Shown here: positions 43,268 to 54,603 of the stretch, piece after piece
Position numbering within the stretch: position 1 is the stretch's first letter
How the letters are laid out: every line of letters begins with the position of its first letter
From: Caballeronia novacaledonica
GTDB lineage: Bacteria; Pseudomonadota; Gammaproteobacteria; Burkholderiales; Burkholderiaceae
NCBI RefSeq assembly: GCF_900258035.1
Contig: NZ_OGTP01000007.1
Coordinates: forward strand, 62,001 to 126,000
Length of the DNA: 64,000 bases
Direction of reading: 5' to 3'
The notes under the pieces: model-generated
What the model saw: only the letters and a program-made list of their open reading frames with translations
What the model was told of the DNA's origin: nothing
Database searches by the model: none
Program-made: the position numbers and the translations under genes

Positions 43268-44566
43268 TCAGGCGGCGCTGGTCGCGACGGGCTCGCTGGC
43301 CGCGCGCCGCGAGCGCTCGGGATGCAGCCAGCGCCATGCGACGAGTGCAGCGAGAATCAGCATGGCCGCGCTCGTCATGAAGCCCAGTTCGTAGGCACGC
43401 GCAGTCGTGCTGCCGTGGGCCTGCACGATCCGGCCGATCAGCATCGGCGCGATCGCGGCGCCCGTGCTGGCAATCGCAGTATGGATGCCGATGAGCGCGC
43501 CTCGCTGCGTATCGGGCACGACTTCGGAAAGGAGCGCGGGCGCGAGCGCGAAACAGACGGTCGGCAGCGCGCCCGCCAGAGCGAACATGGCGACCTTCTG
43601 CACGGGCGCGAGACCGGGCAACATCAACGCGACGAAAAGGCACGCGCCAGCGACGAACACCGCGCACAGCAAGCGCACGCGCGCGCTGCGCGACGATGCG
43701 CCGCGCGCCAGCATGCGCTGCGACAGCCAGCTCAGCCCGAGACTGAACGGCGCCGCCGTCGCGATCACGACCGCGAACCAGCGTCCGGACGCGATGCCCG
43801 AGAAGCCGAGCGCTCGTTCCAGATACGTCGGCAGCCAGGTCATGTTCGCGCCGAGCATCCAGTAGGCCGCGAAGCCGAGGAAGAACACGCAGAGAATGGT
43901 CGGGTTGCTCAGGAGTTCGCGGTAAGGCACGGTCTGGCGCGCCGCGCCGGCACCCGTGCTCGCGTTTCCGCGCGGACGCTGCGCGAGGTTGCCTTCGCGC
44001 CCGACGCACAGCCACAGCATGCTCCACACCGCGCCGATGACGCCGAGCACGACGAAGTTCATGCGCCAGCCCCAATGGTGCGTGATGACCGGAATCAGCA
44101 ATCCCGCGATCAGCAAGCCCACGACGGCGCCCTGATTCAGGAGCGCGACCGGCATGTTGCGTTTCTCGTTGGGAAACCATTTGTAGAGCGCGTGAACGGA
44201 CACCGGATAGAACGGGCCTTCCGCCGCGCCGAGCACGACGCGGCTGGCGAGGAACGCGGCCATGCTGCTGAAGAGCGCCTGCGGAATCTGCAGAACGGCC
44301 CACAGGATGCCCATCGCGAGCAGCAGCCAGCGCGTCTGGACGCGGTTCGAGAGGAATCCGACCAGCACCGTCGAAACGGCGAACAGCCAGAAGAAGCTCC
44401 CCGCCACCACGCCAAATTGCGCCGGCGACAGGTTCAGGTCGCGCATCATCGGCACGGCCACCATGCCGAGCACAATCTTGTCGAGGAAGTTGATGAGGGC
44501 AAGCGCCGTCAGCATCAGGGTTGTCATCCACGCAGCGCGTGGCCTGTAACCGTCAAGTGAATTCAT
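43268..44566 (-). CDS. MFS transporter, anion:cation symporter (ACS) type
   Basis: A 432-residue carrier from ATG 44566. Twelve hydrophobic segments; helix 1 carries TALALINFLDKIVLGMVAVPMMRDL, a pattern of ACS-family organic-anion carriers, and VLGAAEGPFYPVSVHALYKWFPNEKRNM matches the family loop 4-5. Typical cargoes are sugar acids, phthalate, pantothenate or tartrate. It is divergent from the Fae-like gene across a 307-bp gap that holds no other gene; a shared regulation is possible. Confidence 0.88.
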   Translation of the reverse strand: MNSLDGYRPRAAWMTTLMLTALALINFLDKIVLGMVAVPMMRDLNLSPAQFGVVAGSFFWLFAVSTVLVGFLSNRVQTRWLLLAMGILWAVLQIPQALFSSMAAFLASRVVLGAAEGPFYPVSVHALYKWFPNEKRNMPVALLNQGAVVGLLIAGLLIPVITHHWGWRMNFVVLGVIGAVWSMLWLCVGREGNLAQRPRGNASTGAGAARQTVPYRELLSNPTILCVFFLGFAAYWMLGANMTWLPTYLERALGFSGIASGRWFAVVIATAAPFSLGLSWLSQRMLARGASSRSARVRLLCAVFVAGACLFVALMLPGLAPVQKVAMFALAGALPTVCFALAPALLSEVVPDTQRGALIGIHTAIASTGAAIAPMLIGRIVQAHGSTTARAYELGFMTSAAMLILAALVAWRWLHPERSRRAASEPVATSAA

Positions 44567-44873
44567 GGTTCGGATCGGCTCAAGAACGTGGCGCGCGCCG
44601 GCGCGCCACTGGGTGCAAAGTAGGTTTCGCCGCGCTCGTTCGCGCCGGGTGCATGCCGCACGCTTGCCACGTTAAGTGCCCGCGACGAGCCCCACCCCCA
44701 CCCGAAACAGGGAGGACAGGGAAAACACCGTCCCGCACAGTCTGTCTCGCGAAGAGCGCAATCTGTCGCCGCGCGTGGCGCCGCCGCCGCGCGGACGGCA
44801 ATGGCATCGTCCTTGCATGCACTTGCTCCCTTAGTCGAGCGAACCATCGCTCAGCCCTTAAAGGAGAGTGTTC

Positions 44874-45407
44874 ATGAGTCTCGATTTGACGTTTCGCGCA
44901 GGCGAAGCGACCGTGATGGCCGCATCGGGACAGGCGACCGATGCGATGCCGGAAATCCTGATCGGCCGCGTCGATGGGCCGGTCGGCCACGCGTTCGCCA
45001 ACATGATGGCGCAATCGAAAGGACACACGGCCATGTTCGCGATTCGCGCGTGCAATCAGATGGTCCGCCCCGCGACGATGATCGTCCCGAAAGTGACGTT
45101 GAAGGACATGGCGAACATCGACCTCTTCGGCGGCGTGGTGCAATCCGCGACTGCTGACGCCATCGTCGATTGCCTGATCGAAGGCATTTTGCCGAAGGAT
45201 CAGGCCAACGAGTTGTGCATCATCAGCCTCGTGTGGATCGATCCGCGTTGCGCAACGGATGCGAACCTCGACAAGAAGGACATGTATCGCACGAACTATG
45301 AAGCAACGAAACTCGCCATTCGGCGTGCAATGAGCAACGAGCCGAGCGTCGAGGAACTCATCGCGAACCGGCACAGCATCAAGCACGATATGGACGACTG
45401 GAGTTGA
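44874..45407 (+). CDS. Fae-family protein lacking the catalytic histidine
   Basis: A 177-residue protein. ATG 44874 is preferred over GTG 44868 because AAGGAGAG ends 5-7 bp upstream. The Fae fold is evident: ILIGRVDGPVGHAFANMMAQSKGHTAMFAI, MIVPKVTLKD and a C-terminal NYEATKLAIRRAMSNEPSVEEL. Where Fae has AHI(D/N) with its essential His, this protein reads DAMPE, so Met stands in the His position. It is therefore probably not a standard formaldehyde-activating enzyme; sensing or a different condensation are possible. A His-containing Fae is encoded at 26.3 kb. Confidence 0.82.
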   Translation: MSLDLTFRAGEATVMAASGQATDAMPEILIGRVDGPVGHAFANMMAQSKGHTAMFAIRACNQMVRPATMIVPKVTLKDMANIDLFGGVVQSATADAIVDCLIEGILPKDQANELCIISLVWIDPRCATDANLDKKDMYRTNYEATKLAIRRAMSNEPSVEELIANRHSIKHDMDDWS

Positions 45408-48089
<2,682 letters not shown>

Positions 48090-48117
48090 GCGGCGGAAGT
48101 TGAAGTCGTAAGCGATG

Positions 48118-48143
48118 CGGCGGTCCTTCGGGACCGCCGTTTT
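48118..48143 (+). terminator. Intrinsic terminator of katG
   Basis: A 9-bp perfect stem CGGCGGTCC/GGACCGCCG (48118-48126 and 48131-48139) capped by a UUCG tetraloop and followed by TTTT. It begins 29 bp after the katG stop. Confidence 0.9.
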
Positions 48144-48249
48144 CGTTTCGAGGCGCTACGCGTGTCGCGAGCGAGCCTTGGCGACGAGCACGCTTTTGGT
48201 CGATCGCGTATCGTCTACGTTCCGGCTCTCAAACGACAGGAGACACGCC

Positions 48250-49074
48250 ATGCCCCGCACCGTCGCCGAGAAACGCGCCGCCTTTCGCGCGCTGCACGAA
48301 TCCGGCTGCTTCATGTTGCCGAATCCCTGGGACATCGGTTCCGCGCGCTACCTCGAAACGCTCGGCTTCAAGGCGCTCGCGACGACGAGTTCGGGCTTCG
48401 CATGGTCGAAGGGCCGCGCCGACAATCACGTGACGCGCGACGCGGTGCTCGCTCATTTGCGCGAGATCGTCGACGCGACCGATCTGCCGGTGAACGCGGA
48501 CTTCGAAAGCGGCTTCGGCGCGACGCCGGAGGAAGTTGCGCAGAGCGTGAAGCTCGCCGTGGAGACGGGCGTCGCGGGCTTGTCGATCGAAGATTCGACG
48601 GGCGATGTTTCGTCGCCGCTATTTCCGCTCGATGTCGCCGTGGCGCGCATGAAAGCGGCGCGGCGCGCGATCGACGAAACCGGCGGCGACACCTTGCTCG
48701 TCGGCCGCGCGGAGAATTTCTTCGCAGGCAAGCCCGATCTCGACGACGCGATCGCGCGTCTCAAAGCGTATTCCGAAGCCGGCGCGGACTGTCTCTACGC
48801 GCCCGGCATCAAGACGCGCGAGCAGATCGCGGCGGTGGTGAAGGCGGTGGGATCGAAGCCGGTGAATCTGCTGATCGGCGGCGTGTCGGAGTTCACGTTG
48901 AGCGATGTGGCGGCGCTCGGCGTGCGGCGCGTGAGTGTCGGAGGCGGGCTCGCGCGCGCCGCGTGGGGCGGCTTCATGCGCGCGGCGCAAGGGCTCGCCG
49001 ACGGCCGCTTCGACGGCTTCAAGGACGCGACGCCGGGCAATGACCTGAACGGAATTTTCGAGGGTCGCGCGTAG
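48250..49074 (+). CDS. Isocitrate lyase/PEP mutase superfamily enzyme
   Basis: A 274-residue barrel enzyme. ATG 48250 is chosen for ACAGGAGACACGCC just upstream; the frame is open from 48115. Visible: FMLPNPWDIGSARYLETLGFKALATTSSG, metal-site NADFESGFG, GLSIEDSTG and VGRAENFFAG. These match the small ICL/PEPM proteins that cleave or rearrange 2-oxo/2-hydroxy acids, but the Cys of true isocitrate lyases (KKCGH) is absent here (it is present in the family member at 49501). Substrate unknown. It is 26 bp from the RidA-like gene. Confidence 0.85.
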   Translation: MPRTVAEKRAAFRALHESGCFMLPNPWDIGSARYLETLGFKALATTSSGFAWSKGRADNHVTRDAVLAHLREIVDATDLPVNADFESGFGATPEEVAQSVKLAVETGVAGLSIEDSTGDVSSPLFPLDVAVARMKAARRAIDETGGDTLLVGRAENFFAGKPDLDDAIARLKAYSEAGADCLYAPGIKTREQIAAVVKAVGSKPVNLLIGGVSEFTLSDVAALGVRRVSVGGGLARAAWGGFMRAAQGLADGRFDGFKDATPGNDLNGIFEGRA

Positions 49075-49100
49075 TGCCTCACCGTAAAGGAGACGATGAA

Positions 49101-49499
49101 ATGGCTCGCGAAATCATCCGCGTCGAACCGCTTTCGAGCTGGCTCGAACGATTCAAGGCGCCGACATCCGCCGTCACGCGCCACGGCGATACGGTCTACG
49201 TGTCCGGCTTTCCGCCGTTCGATCCGCAGACCGGCGAGGTCGTTGCGAACGCAACGATCGAACGTCAGACGGAACTCGTGCTTGCGCAGTTGAAGCTGTG
49301 TGTCGAGGCGGCGGGTTCGTCGCTCGATCAGGTGCTGAAGTGCAACGTGTATTGCACGTCGGTCGATGCGTTTCCCGTCGTCAACGCGGTCTACGCGCGC
49401 TTCTTCGGCCCGAACCCGCCGGCACGCATCTTCGTCAACGTGCCGGCGTGGCCGGGAGGATTCGACATCGAGATCGACTGCGTGGCGGCGGCGAACTGA
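49101..49499 (+). CDS. RidA/YjgF-family enamine/imine deaminase
   Basis: A 132-residue protein from ATG 49101 with AAAGGAGACGATGA upstream. RidA pattern: GDTVYVSGFPPFDPQTGEVV, QLKLCVEAAGSSLDQVLKCNVY and PARIFVNVPAWPGGFDIEIDCVA, including the conserved Arg that binds the substrate carboxylate. Family members hydrolyse reactive enamines released by PLP enzymes; some are specific catabolic deaminases. It lies on the same strand as the ICL/PEPM gene and ends 1 bp before the stop of another ICL/PEPM gene in the opposite direction. Confidence 0.88.
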   Translation: MAREIIRVEPLSSWLERFKAPTSAVTRHGDTVYVSGFPPFDPQTGEVVANATIERQTELVLAQLKLCVEAAGSSLDQVLKCNVYCTSVDAFPVVNAVYARFFGPNPPARIFVNVPAWPGGFDIEIDCVAAAN

Positions 49500-49500
49500 T

Positions 49501-50379
49501 TCAATCCGCGTGCGCGCGATCGAATGCCCAGACGTCCGGGAAGCCCATCAGTTCGCACATCTCCGGGAACGGATACATCGTGGCGGCCGCGCCTTGCGTG
49601 CCCTTGCGGGCGAGGATTTCGCCGTAGACGTCTTTCAACGCCTTCGCGACGGACAAGAACCCCGACGCCGGATAAATCGCGAGCGAAAATCCGAGCTTCT
49701 GCAATTCTTCGGGCGACAGTTGCGGCGTGCGCCCGCCTTCGACGACATTCACGAGCAAGGGCATATCGAACGTACGCCCGATCTTCTCCAGCTCTTCCAC
49801 GCTCTCCGGCGATTCGATGAACAACACATCCGCGCCCGCTTTCGCATATGCCTCGCCGCGACGCAGCGCTTCGTCGAGCCCGAGCGACGTGCGCGCATCC
49901 GTGCGCGCGATGATCTGAAAGCTGCCATCGCTGCGGCTTTCCGCCGCGACCTTGATCTTGCGGACCATGTCTTCCATGGCGATCACGCGCCGTCCCGGCG
50001 TATGCCCGCATTTCTTCGGGAATTCCTGATCTTCGAGCTGAATGCCCGCCGCGCCCGCCTGCTCGTAACCCCGCACCGTATGCGCGACATTGAGCAGGCC
50101 GCCGTAGCCCGTGTCGCCGTCGCAGATCATCGGCGTTGTCGTGCCGCCGCAGAACGCCGCGACGCGATTCACCATGTCGGTATAAGTCGCGAGTCCCGCG
50201 TCGGGCAGGCCGAGATAAGACGCGACCGTGCCGAAGCCCGTCATATAGAGGCATTCGAAGCCCATCGAATCGGCCATCTTCGCCGAGATCATGTCGAAGA
50301 TGCCGGGCGCGGTGACGATTTCCTTGCGCGCGAAACGCGCTTTCAGTGCCTGACGCTTGCTTTCATGCGTGACGCTCAT
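49501..50379 (-). CDS. Isocitrate lyase/PEP mutase family lyase (carboxyphosphonoenolpyruvate mutase-like)
   Basis: A 292-residue enzyme from ATG 50379. It carries IVTAPGIFDMISAKMADSMGFECLYMTGFG, the metal site ICDGDTGYGG, GIQLEDQEFPKKCGHTPGRRVI with the loop Cys of lyases in KKCGH, and ARTDARTSLGLDEALRR. This group includes 2-methylisocitrate lyase and dimethylmalate lyase, enzymes that split a branched hydroxy acid. The MFS carrier 20 bp upstream and the GntR gene make a small catabolic unit on this strand. Confidence 0.88.
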   Translation of the reverse strand: MSVTHESKRQALKARFARKEIVTAPGIFDMISAKMADSMGFECLYMTGFGTVASYLGLPDAGLATYTDMVNRVAAFCGGTTTPMICDGDTGYGGLLNVAHTVRGYEQAGAAGIQLEDQEFPKKCGHTPGRRVIAMEDMVRKIKVAAESRSDGSFQIIARTDARTSLGLDEALRRGEAYAKAGADVLFIESPESVEELEKIGRTFDMPLLVNVVEGGRTPQLSPEELQKLGFSLAIYPASGFLSVAKALKDVYGEILARKGTQGAAATMYPFPEMCELMGFPDVWAFDRAHAD

Positions 50380-50399
50380 GACGATATCCTCAGAAAGTT

Positions 50400-51812
50400 T
50401 CAACGATGCGATTCGTGCGAAAGCGTCGACGCCGCGAGCGTGCCATCGGTGTCGAGCGCAGGCGCGATGTCTTCCAGCGAACGGCGATTCGTCTCGATGC
50501 CGAACACCGCCAGCACGACGGCCATCACGACGAGCGCGCCGATGATCATCGACAGCACGTCTTTCACGCCGCCCGCCGCGTACATCACGACGACGAGCTG
50601 CGGCGCGAGAATGCCCGTGACGCGTCCCGCGCAGCCCGCGATGCCGTTCGCGCGCATGCGGTTCTCGGTCGCGAAAAGTTCGGGGATGTAAGTCGCGATG
50701 CCGAGCGCGACCATCAAGTACGTGAGCGTGAAGAGCAGGAAGCCGAGCATCGTGGCCATCGCGACGCCGGTGGAATGCCCGTACAGCCAGCCGATCAGCG
50801 CCGCGAGCGCCGCGACCGCGATCAGTCCGTTCTTGCGCCCGACGCGGTCGGCGATCAGCACGCCGACGAGCGCGCCCGCCGGCCCGCCCAGCGACATCAG
50901 CGTCGAATAGCCGAGCGACGACGCCATGCCGATGCCCTGCTTCATCAGGAAGGTCGGCACCCACACGATGAAGCCGTAGATCACCATGTTGACCGCGATC
51001 TGCACGACGATCGACACGAACGTGCGGCGAATCTGCGACGGCGAGAAGAGCTCGATCAGCGTGGTTTTCTTCGTCACGGTGCGCGGCGCGTCGTCGATGG
51101 GCGGCAGCGGCGCGCGGCGCGCCGACTCTTCCTCGGCGGCGCGCAGGATCGCCTCGGCTTCGTCGTAGCGGCCTTTCGATTCGAGCCAGCGCGGCGACTC
51201 GGGCATCTTCTTGCGAATGACCCACACGATCATCGCGCCGATGCCGACGATCGCGAACATCGCGCGCCAGCCGATCGCCGGAATGATCAGATAGCCGAGG
51301 AACGTCGAGAAAAAGAGCGCCGAGTTCGTGATGAGCGACAGATACGCCGACCACTTGCCGCGCACGGCGGGCGGCATGAACTCGCCGACCGAGCCATAAC
51401 CGACGACGATCTCCGCGCCCAGTCCGAGCCCCATGAAGAAGCGGCACACGATGAGCCACGTCATGTTCGGCGCGAACGCACCGGCGATCGATGCGAGGCC
51501 GAACACCGCGAGATTGAACTGATACGTGAACTTGCGGCCTTTCGCGTCGCCGAGCACGCCCGCCGCGAACGCGCCGATCAACATGCCGACGAACGTCGAA
51601 GAGAGGAACGCGGCGTTGAGCTGCATCGTCGACCAGCCGGTCTTCGCCAAAGCGCCGAGCACGCCGCCCGCGAGATAGATGTCGAACGAATCGAGGAACA
51701 TGCCCGCGCCGATCAGCCACAGCACGCGTTTGTGAAAGCCGGAGATCGGTAATCGGTCCAGACGCGGGCCGGCGTTTACGGTGCTTATGGTTGTGCCATC
51801 GGTGCTCAGCAT
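50400..51812 (-). CDS. MFS transporter (sugar-porter-like) coupled to the lyase gene
   Basis: A 470-residue carrier. ATG 51812 is preceded by AGGAGACACGAC; the frame is open to 51950. Motifs: GVLGDAKGRKFTYQFNL after helix 2, GLGLGAEIVVGYGSVGEFMPP and PESPRWLESKGRYDEAEAIL, then RVGRKNGLI in the second half. It is 20 bp from the lyase gene, so it probably imports the acid used by that enzyme. Confidence 0.88.
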   Translation of the reverse strand: MLSTDGTTISTVNAGPRLDRLPISGFHKRVLWLIGAGMFLDSFDIYLAGGVLGALAKTGWSTMQLNAAFLSSTFVGMLIGAFAAGVLGDAKGRKFTYQFNLAVFGLASIAGAFAPNMTWLIVCRFFMGLGLGAEIVVGYGSVGEFMPPAVRGKWSAYLSLITNSALFFSTFLGYLIIPAIGWRAMFAIVGIGAMIVWVIRKKMPESPRWLESKGRYDEAEAILRAAEEESARRAPLPPIDDAPRTVTKKTTLIELFSPSQIRRTFVSIVVQIAVNMVIYGFIVWVPTFLMKQGIGMASSLGYSTLMSLGGPAGALVGVLIADRVGRKNGLIAVAALAALIGWLYGHSTGVAMATMLGFLLFTLTYLMVALGIATYIPELFATENRMRANGIAGCAGRVTGILAPQLVVVMYAAGGVKDVLSMIIGALVVMAVVLAVFGIETNRRSLEDIAPALDTDGTLAASTLSHESHR

Positions 51813-51862
51813 GTCGTGTCTCCTGTCGCTTCGTGACTCTTCAACGACTCGCGGCTGCAAAC

Positions 51863-52567
51863 TCAGGGCGCGGGATGCTCCCGGTCGTAGCGGTCGAGCA
51901 CCGCCTTTTCGGCGGCGAGAATATGGCAGCGCGTGATGGCTTCCGCCCACGCGGCGTTGCGCTGTTCCAGCGCCAGAACGATTTCGACGTGCTGGCGCGC
52001 GCTGCGCTCGCGGTCTTCGTCGCTATAGGTGTCGAACGTCCACTTGATGAGCGGCGTTTCCTTCATCGACTTCAGCGAGCGGTCGAGGCGCGCGTTGTTC
52101 GCGGCGGCCGTGATGATCGCGTGAAATTCGCCGTTCGCGGCGAACCACGCTTCGCAGGATTCGGATGTCGATGGACGCTGCGTGATGTCGAGCATCGTAT
52201 CGGCGAGCGATTTCAGGCGCGCAATGTCCGATGCGCCGATTGCAAGCGCCGCGCGCCCGGCGAGATACGGCTCGATCAGAAGACGCGCCTCGAAGATCTC
52301 GCGCGCGTCCTGCAAGGTCCACGCTTTCACGCGCACGCCGTAGTTCGGGCGCGTTTCGACCCAGCCTTCGGCGTCGAGCCGGCGCAACGCTTCGCGCACG
52401 GGCGTGCGGCTCACGCCGAGGCTCTTGGCGACCTGTTCCTCGCGCAGATACTGGCCCGCGCCGTACTGGCCGTCCGCGAGCGCGTCCTTGATCGCGATGT
52501 AGACGTCATCCGCCGAACGCGCCGGTTCGGGCGAGATTGTATGCAAAGCGGGTTGAGTCTGCGCCAC
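51863..52567 (-). CDS. GntR-family regulator (FCD subgroup)
   Basis: A 234-residue regulator. No ATG fits; GTG 52567 (VAQTQPALHTISPEPARSADDV) with CGAGGCCGAA upstream is my choice, though other starts are open. HTH: YLREEQVAKSLGVSRTPVREALRRLDAEGWV. FCD metal-site residues in FHAIITAAANN and RQHVEIVLAL. It is transcribed towards the MFS and lyase genes. Two copies of ATTGTATGCAA at its own 5' end suggest that it represses itself and the unit. Confidence 0.85.
   Translation of the reverse strand: MAQTQPALHTISPEPARSADDVYIAIKDALADGQYGAGQYLREEQVAKSLGVSRTPVREALRRLDAEGWVETRPNYGVRVKAWTLQDAREIFEARLLIEPYLAGRAALAIGASDIARLKSLADTMLDITQRPSTSESCEAWFAANGEFHAIITAAANNARLDRSLKSMKETPLIKWTFDTYSDEDRERSARQHVEIVLALEQRNAAWAEAITRCHILAAEKAVLDRYDREHPAP
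52536..52546. promoter_or_regulatory. GntR operator-like site 1
   Basis: ATTGTATGCAA, close to the TTGTATACAA core of FCD-type GntR operators. It lies inside the 5' end of the proposed regulator gene, centre-to-centre 63 bp from site 2, which is almost exactly six helical turns. Confidence 0.55.
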
Positions 52568-52598
52568 TTCGGCCTCGTTTCGCGCTATCGACGAGACT

Positions 52599-52610
52599 AT
52601 TGTATGCAAT
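52599..52610. promoter_or_regulatory. GntR operator-like site 2
   Basis: ATTGTATGCAAT, a near-palindrome, 32 bp upstream of the proposed GTG start. Same orientation and same 11-bp core as site 1. Two dimers on the same DNA face could cooperate or loop the region. Confidence 0.6.
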
Positions 52611-52650
52611 GTTGGCGCGATGAAACGTGGGGATTTCCCGCAGTGTCCGC

Positions 52651-53466
52651 TTACTTCCGGCGTTTCGCCATGTAGCCGAGATAGGCGATGACCGCGTCGA
52701 GATCGCTGTCGCTGATCGCGTTCTTGTCGAAGGCGGGCATTTTCATGTCGGGCCACGCGCGAATCGACTTCGGATCGCGGATGAACGACTTGAGCACCCA
52801 CGGCTGGAAGTATTCGGTCGGATTGTGCGGGCGATTCAGGTCCGGCCCCACCGATGCATCGCCCGCGCCGTTCAGCTTGTGGCACACCATGCATTGCGCC
52901 GCGAAGACGGTCTGTCCGCGGCGAATCGGCGAATTGGCGGGCACGCTCTTGCCGACCGCGATTTGCGGGAATCGCGCGGCGAGCGTCGGCGCGATGCGGA
53001 TCGCGTCCACCTTGAAGGGCCACTGCTCGCTCGACACGCCCGACGCGGCCGGATCGATCCACACGATATAGAACGGACCGATATCGCCGCTGCCCGGCGT
53101 CTTCGGCCAGGGATCGTCCGGCGGCTCGATCGCGAGCCACGGCTCGGCGCGCTTCTTCGCGTCGCCGAAAAGCAGCTTCGAGGAAAAGTGCGTGACGAAG
53201 CCATCGCTCGCGGTGACCTGGAGTTCCTTGCCGGCGGGCAATTCCGTGATGCCGAGCAGCGCGCGCAACGGAACCGCGCGATACGTCATCGGGCGATGAA
53301 ACGTGACGTCGTTCGGCACGCGGATGGTCGCGACGTCCGGGCGCGCGAGCAACTGCTCGGTCGTGAGCGAGCGCTCGCCGCCGACGTTGATCGCGAGCGT
53401 CGCGGCCATCGACGAGGCGCAGGCGAACAGCAGGCTGGCGAGCGCGAATGCTGGTCTGAAGCTCAT
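52651..53466 (-). CDS. Periplasmic monoheme cytochrome c with an N-terminal molybdopterin-fold-like domain
   Basis: A 271-residue secreted protein from ATG 53466. Signal peptide SFRPAFALASLLFACASSMA. The first half (FHRPMTYRAVPLRALLGITELP, ELQVTASDGFVTHFS) resembles the cofactor-less part of SUOX-type proteins, where this pattern lines a pterin site. The second half is a class I cytochrome c: heme motif CMVCHKLNGAG and a Met ligand in AWPDMKMPAF, ending DSDLDAVIAYLGYM. It probably passes electrons in the periplasm. It is transcribed in the same direction as the GntR gene but the operator sites separate them. Confidence 0.85.
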   Translation of the reverse strand: MSFRPAFALASLLFACASSMAATLAINVGGERSLTTEQLLARPDVATIRVPNDVTFHRPMTYRAVPLRALLGITELPAGKELQVTASDGFVTHFSSKLLFGDAKKRAEPWLAIEPPDDPWPKTPGSGDIGPFYIVWIDPAASGVSSEQWPFKVDAIRIAPTLAARFPQIAVGKSVPANSPIRRGQTVFAAQCMVCHKLNGAGDASVGPDLNRPHNPTEYFQPWVLKSFIRDPKSIRAWPDMKMPAFDKNAISDSDLDAVIAYLGYMAKRRK

Positions 53467-53523
53467 TCGATTTCTCTTCGGGTGAAGCTCGCCCTCATAC
53501 TACCGCGCCGATCACGACCGGCT

Positions 53524-54402
53524 TTATCCGAAGACCGCGCGATTCGCCCTCACGAAGTCTTCGACCGTCTGCGGAGCCGTTCCCGTCACGCGCTCGATGA
53601 TGCCGTCCGTGCCCTCGAAGACGCCGTTCTGATAATCGACGGCCACTTCGACGAAATGCTGGATCATGAATTCCGGCAGGTCGTAGTGGCGCAGATGGTC
53701 CCGATAGCCGTCGAGCGTCGCCGGACGGTAGACGATTTTCCTGCCGAGGACATCGCTCATCACGGCCGCGATCTCCGCTTGATTCATTTGCGTCGTTCCG
53801 CACAACTCGTAGGACTTGCCGACGTGTTCATCGGGTTTTGCAAGCACCGCGGCGATGAAGCGCGCCTGATCTTCCGCCGCGATAGCCGCGTGTCGGCCCT
53901 CGCCGAACGGCAGCTCGATCGCACCGTCGCGAACGATCGTGTCGCGTACCCACGGAAAAACCAGCCACTCGGAGAAGAACGTCGGCCTGATGTGCACGGT
54001 CGGCACGCCCGACCAGTCGAGTATGCGTTCGGCGATCCAGTGGTCCCGCGCCGCGTGACTCTTCGCGTTTTCGCGAGCCGAGATCTGCGACATGTTCACG
54101 ACCGCATCCAGTCCCGCACGGCGCGCCGCATCCGCGAAATAGGCCGTCGCCTGAATGAAGCCCGGACGAACCGGATAACAGAGATACGCCGCGTCCATGC
54201 CTTCGGTCGCGCGAATGGCGTCATCGTGCGAGAGAAGATCGCCGGTCATGATTTCCGCGCCGGCATTCCGAAGCGCCTCGCTGCGCTCGTCTTCCTTGCG
54301 CACGAGCGCGCGCACGGCGTGACCGCCGTCGATAAGGTCTTTTACAGTGTGAACGCCGGTCTTGCCGGCTGCGGCGGTGACGAGAATCTTGCGTTGTTCC
54401 AT
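53524..54402 (-). CDS. NmrA-like NAD(P)-binding oxidoreductase
   Basis: A 292-residue atypical short-chain dehydrogenase. ATG 54402 is chosen for AAAGGAGATACATC. Rossmann motif ILVTAAAGKTGVHTVKDL, then VRALVRKEDERSEAL, and VVNMSQISARENAKSHAARDHWIAERIL. The usual catalytic Tyr-x-x-x-Lys is not in place, as in other NmrA-type proteins that act as quinone oxidoreductases or redox sensors. A TetR regulator is divergent from it, with a palindrome between the two. Confidence 0.87.
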   Translation of the reverse strand: MEQRKILVTAAAGKTGVHTVKDLIDGGHAVRALVRKEDERSEALRNAGAEIMTGDLLSHDDAIRATEGMDAAYLCYPVRPGFIQATAYFADAARRAGLDAVVNMSQISARENAKSHAARDHWIAERILDWSGVPTVHIRPTFFSEWLVFPWVRDTIVRDGAIELPFGEGRHAAIAAEDQARFIAAVLAKPDEHVGKSYELCGTTQMNQAEIAAVMSDVLGRKIVYRPATLDGYRDHLRHYDLPEFMIQHFVEVAVDYQNGVFEGTDGIIERVTGTAPQTVEDFVRANRAVFG

Positions 54403-54428
54403 GATGTATCTCCTTTGAATGCCTGAAA

Positions 54429-54442
54429 AGTGCATATGCACT
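54429..54442. promoter_or_regulatory. 14-bp perfect palindrome in the NmrA-TetR gap
   Basis: AGTGCATATGCACT, 27 bp upstream of the NmrA-like start in the 201-bp divergent gap. It is the best candidate for the operator of the TetR protein. Confidence 0.55.
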
Positions 54443-54603
54443 ATTTGCGACGAGAAAACGCTATAGGAATGCGTTGATCTGGATGTTAGTCATAATCCAG
54501 AAACGCGGCAACCGTTCGTGACTCAACTCAGAATTGCCGGATGCACACCAATGGAAAACGCCTGGCGGGATTACACTTTGCCGCCGAAGCAGGGAGAAGC
54601 TGA

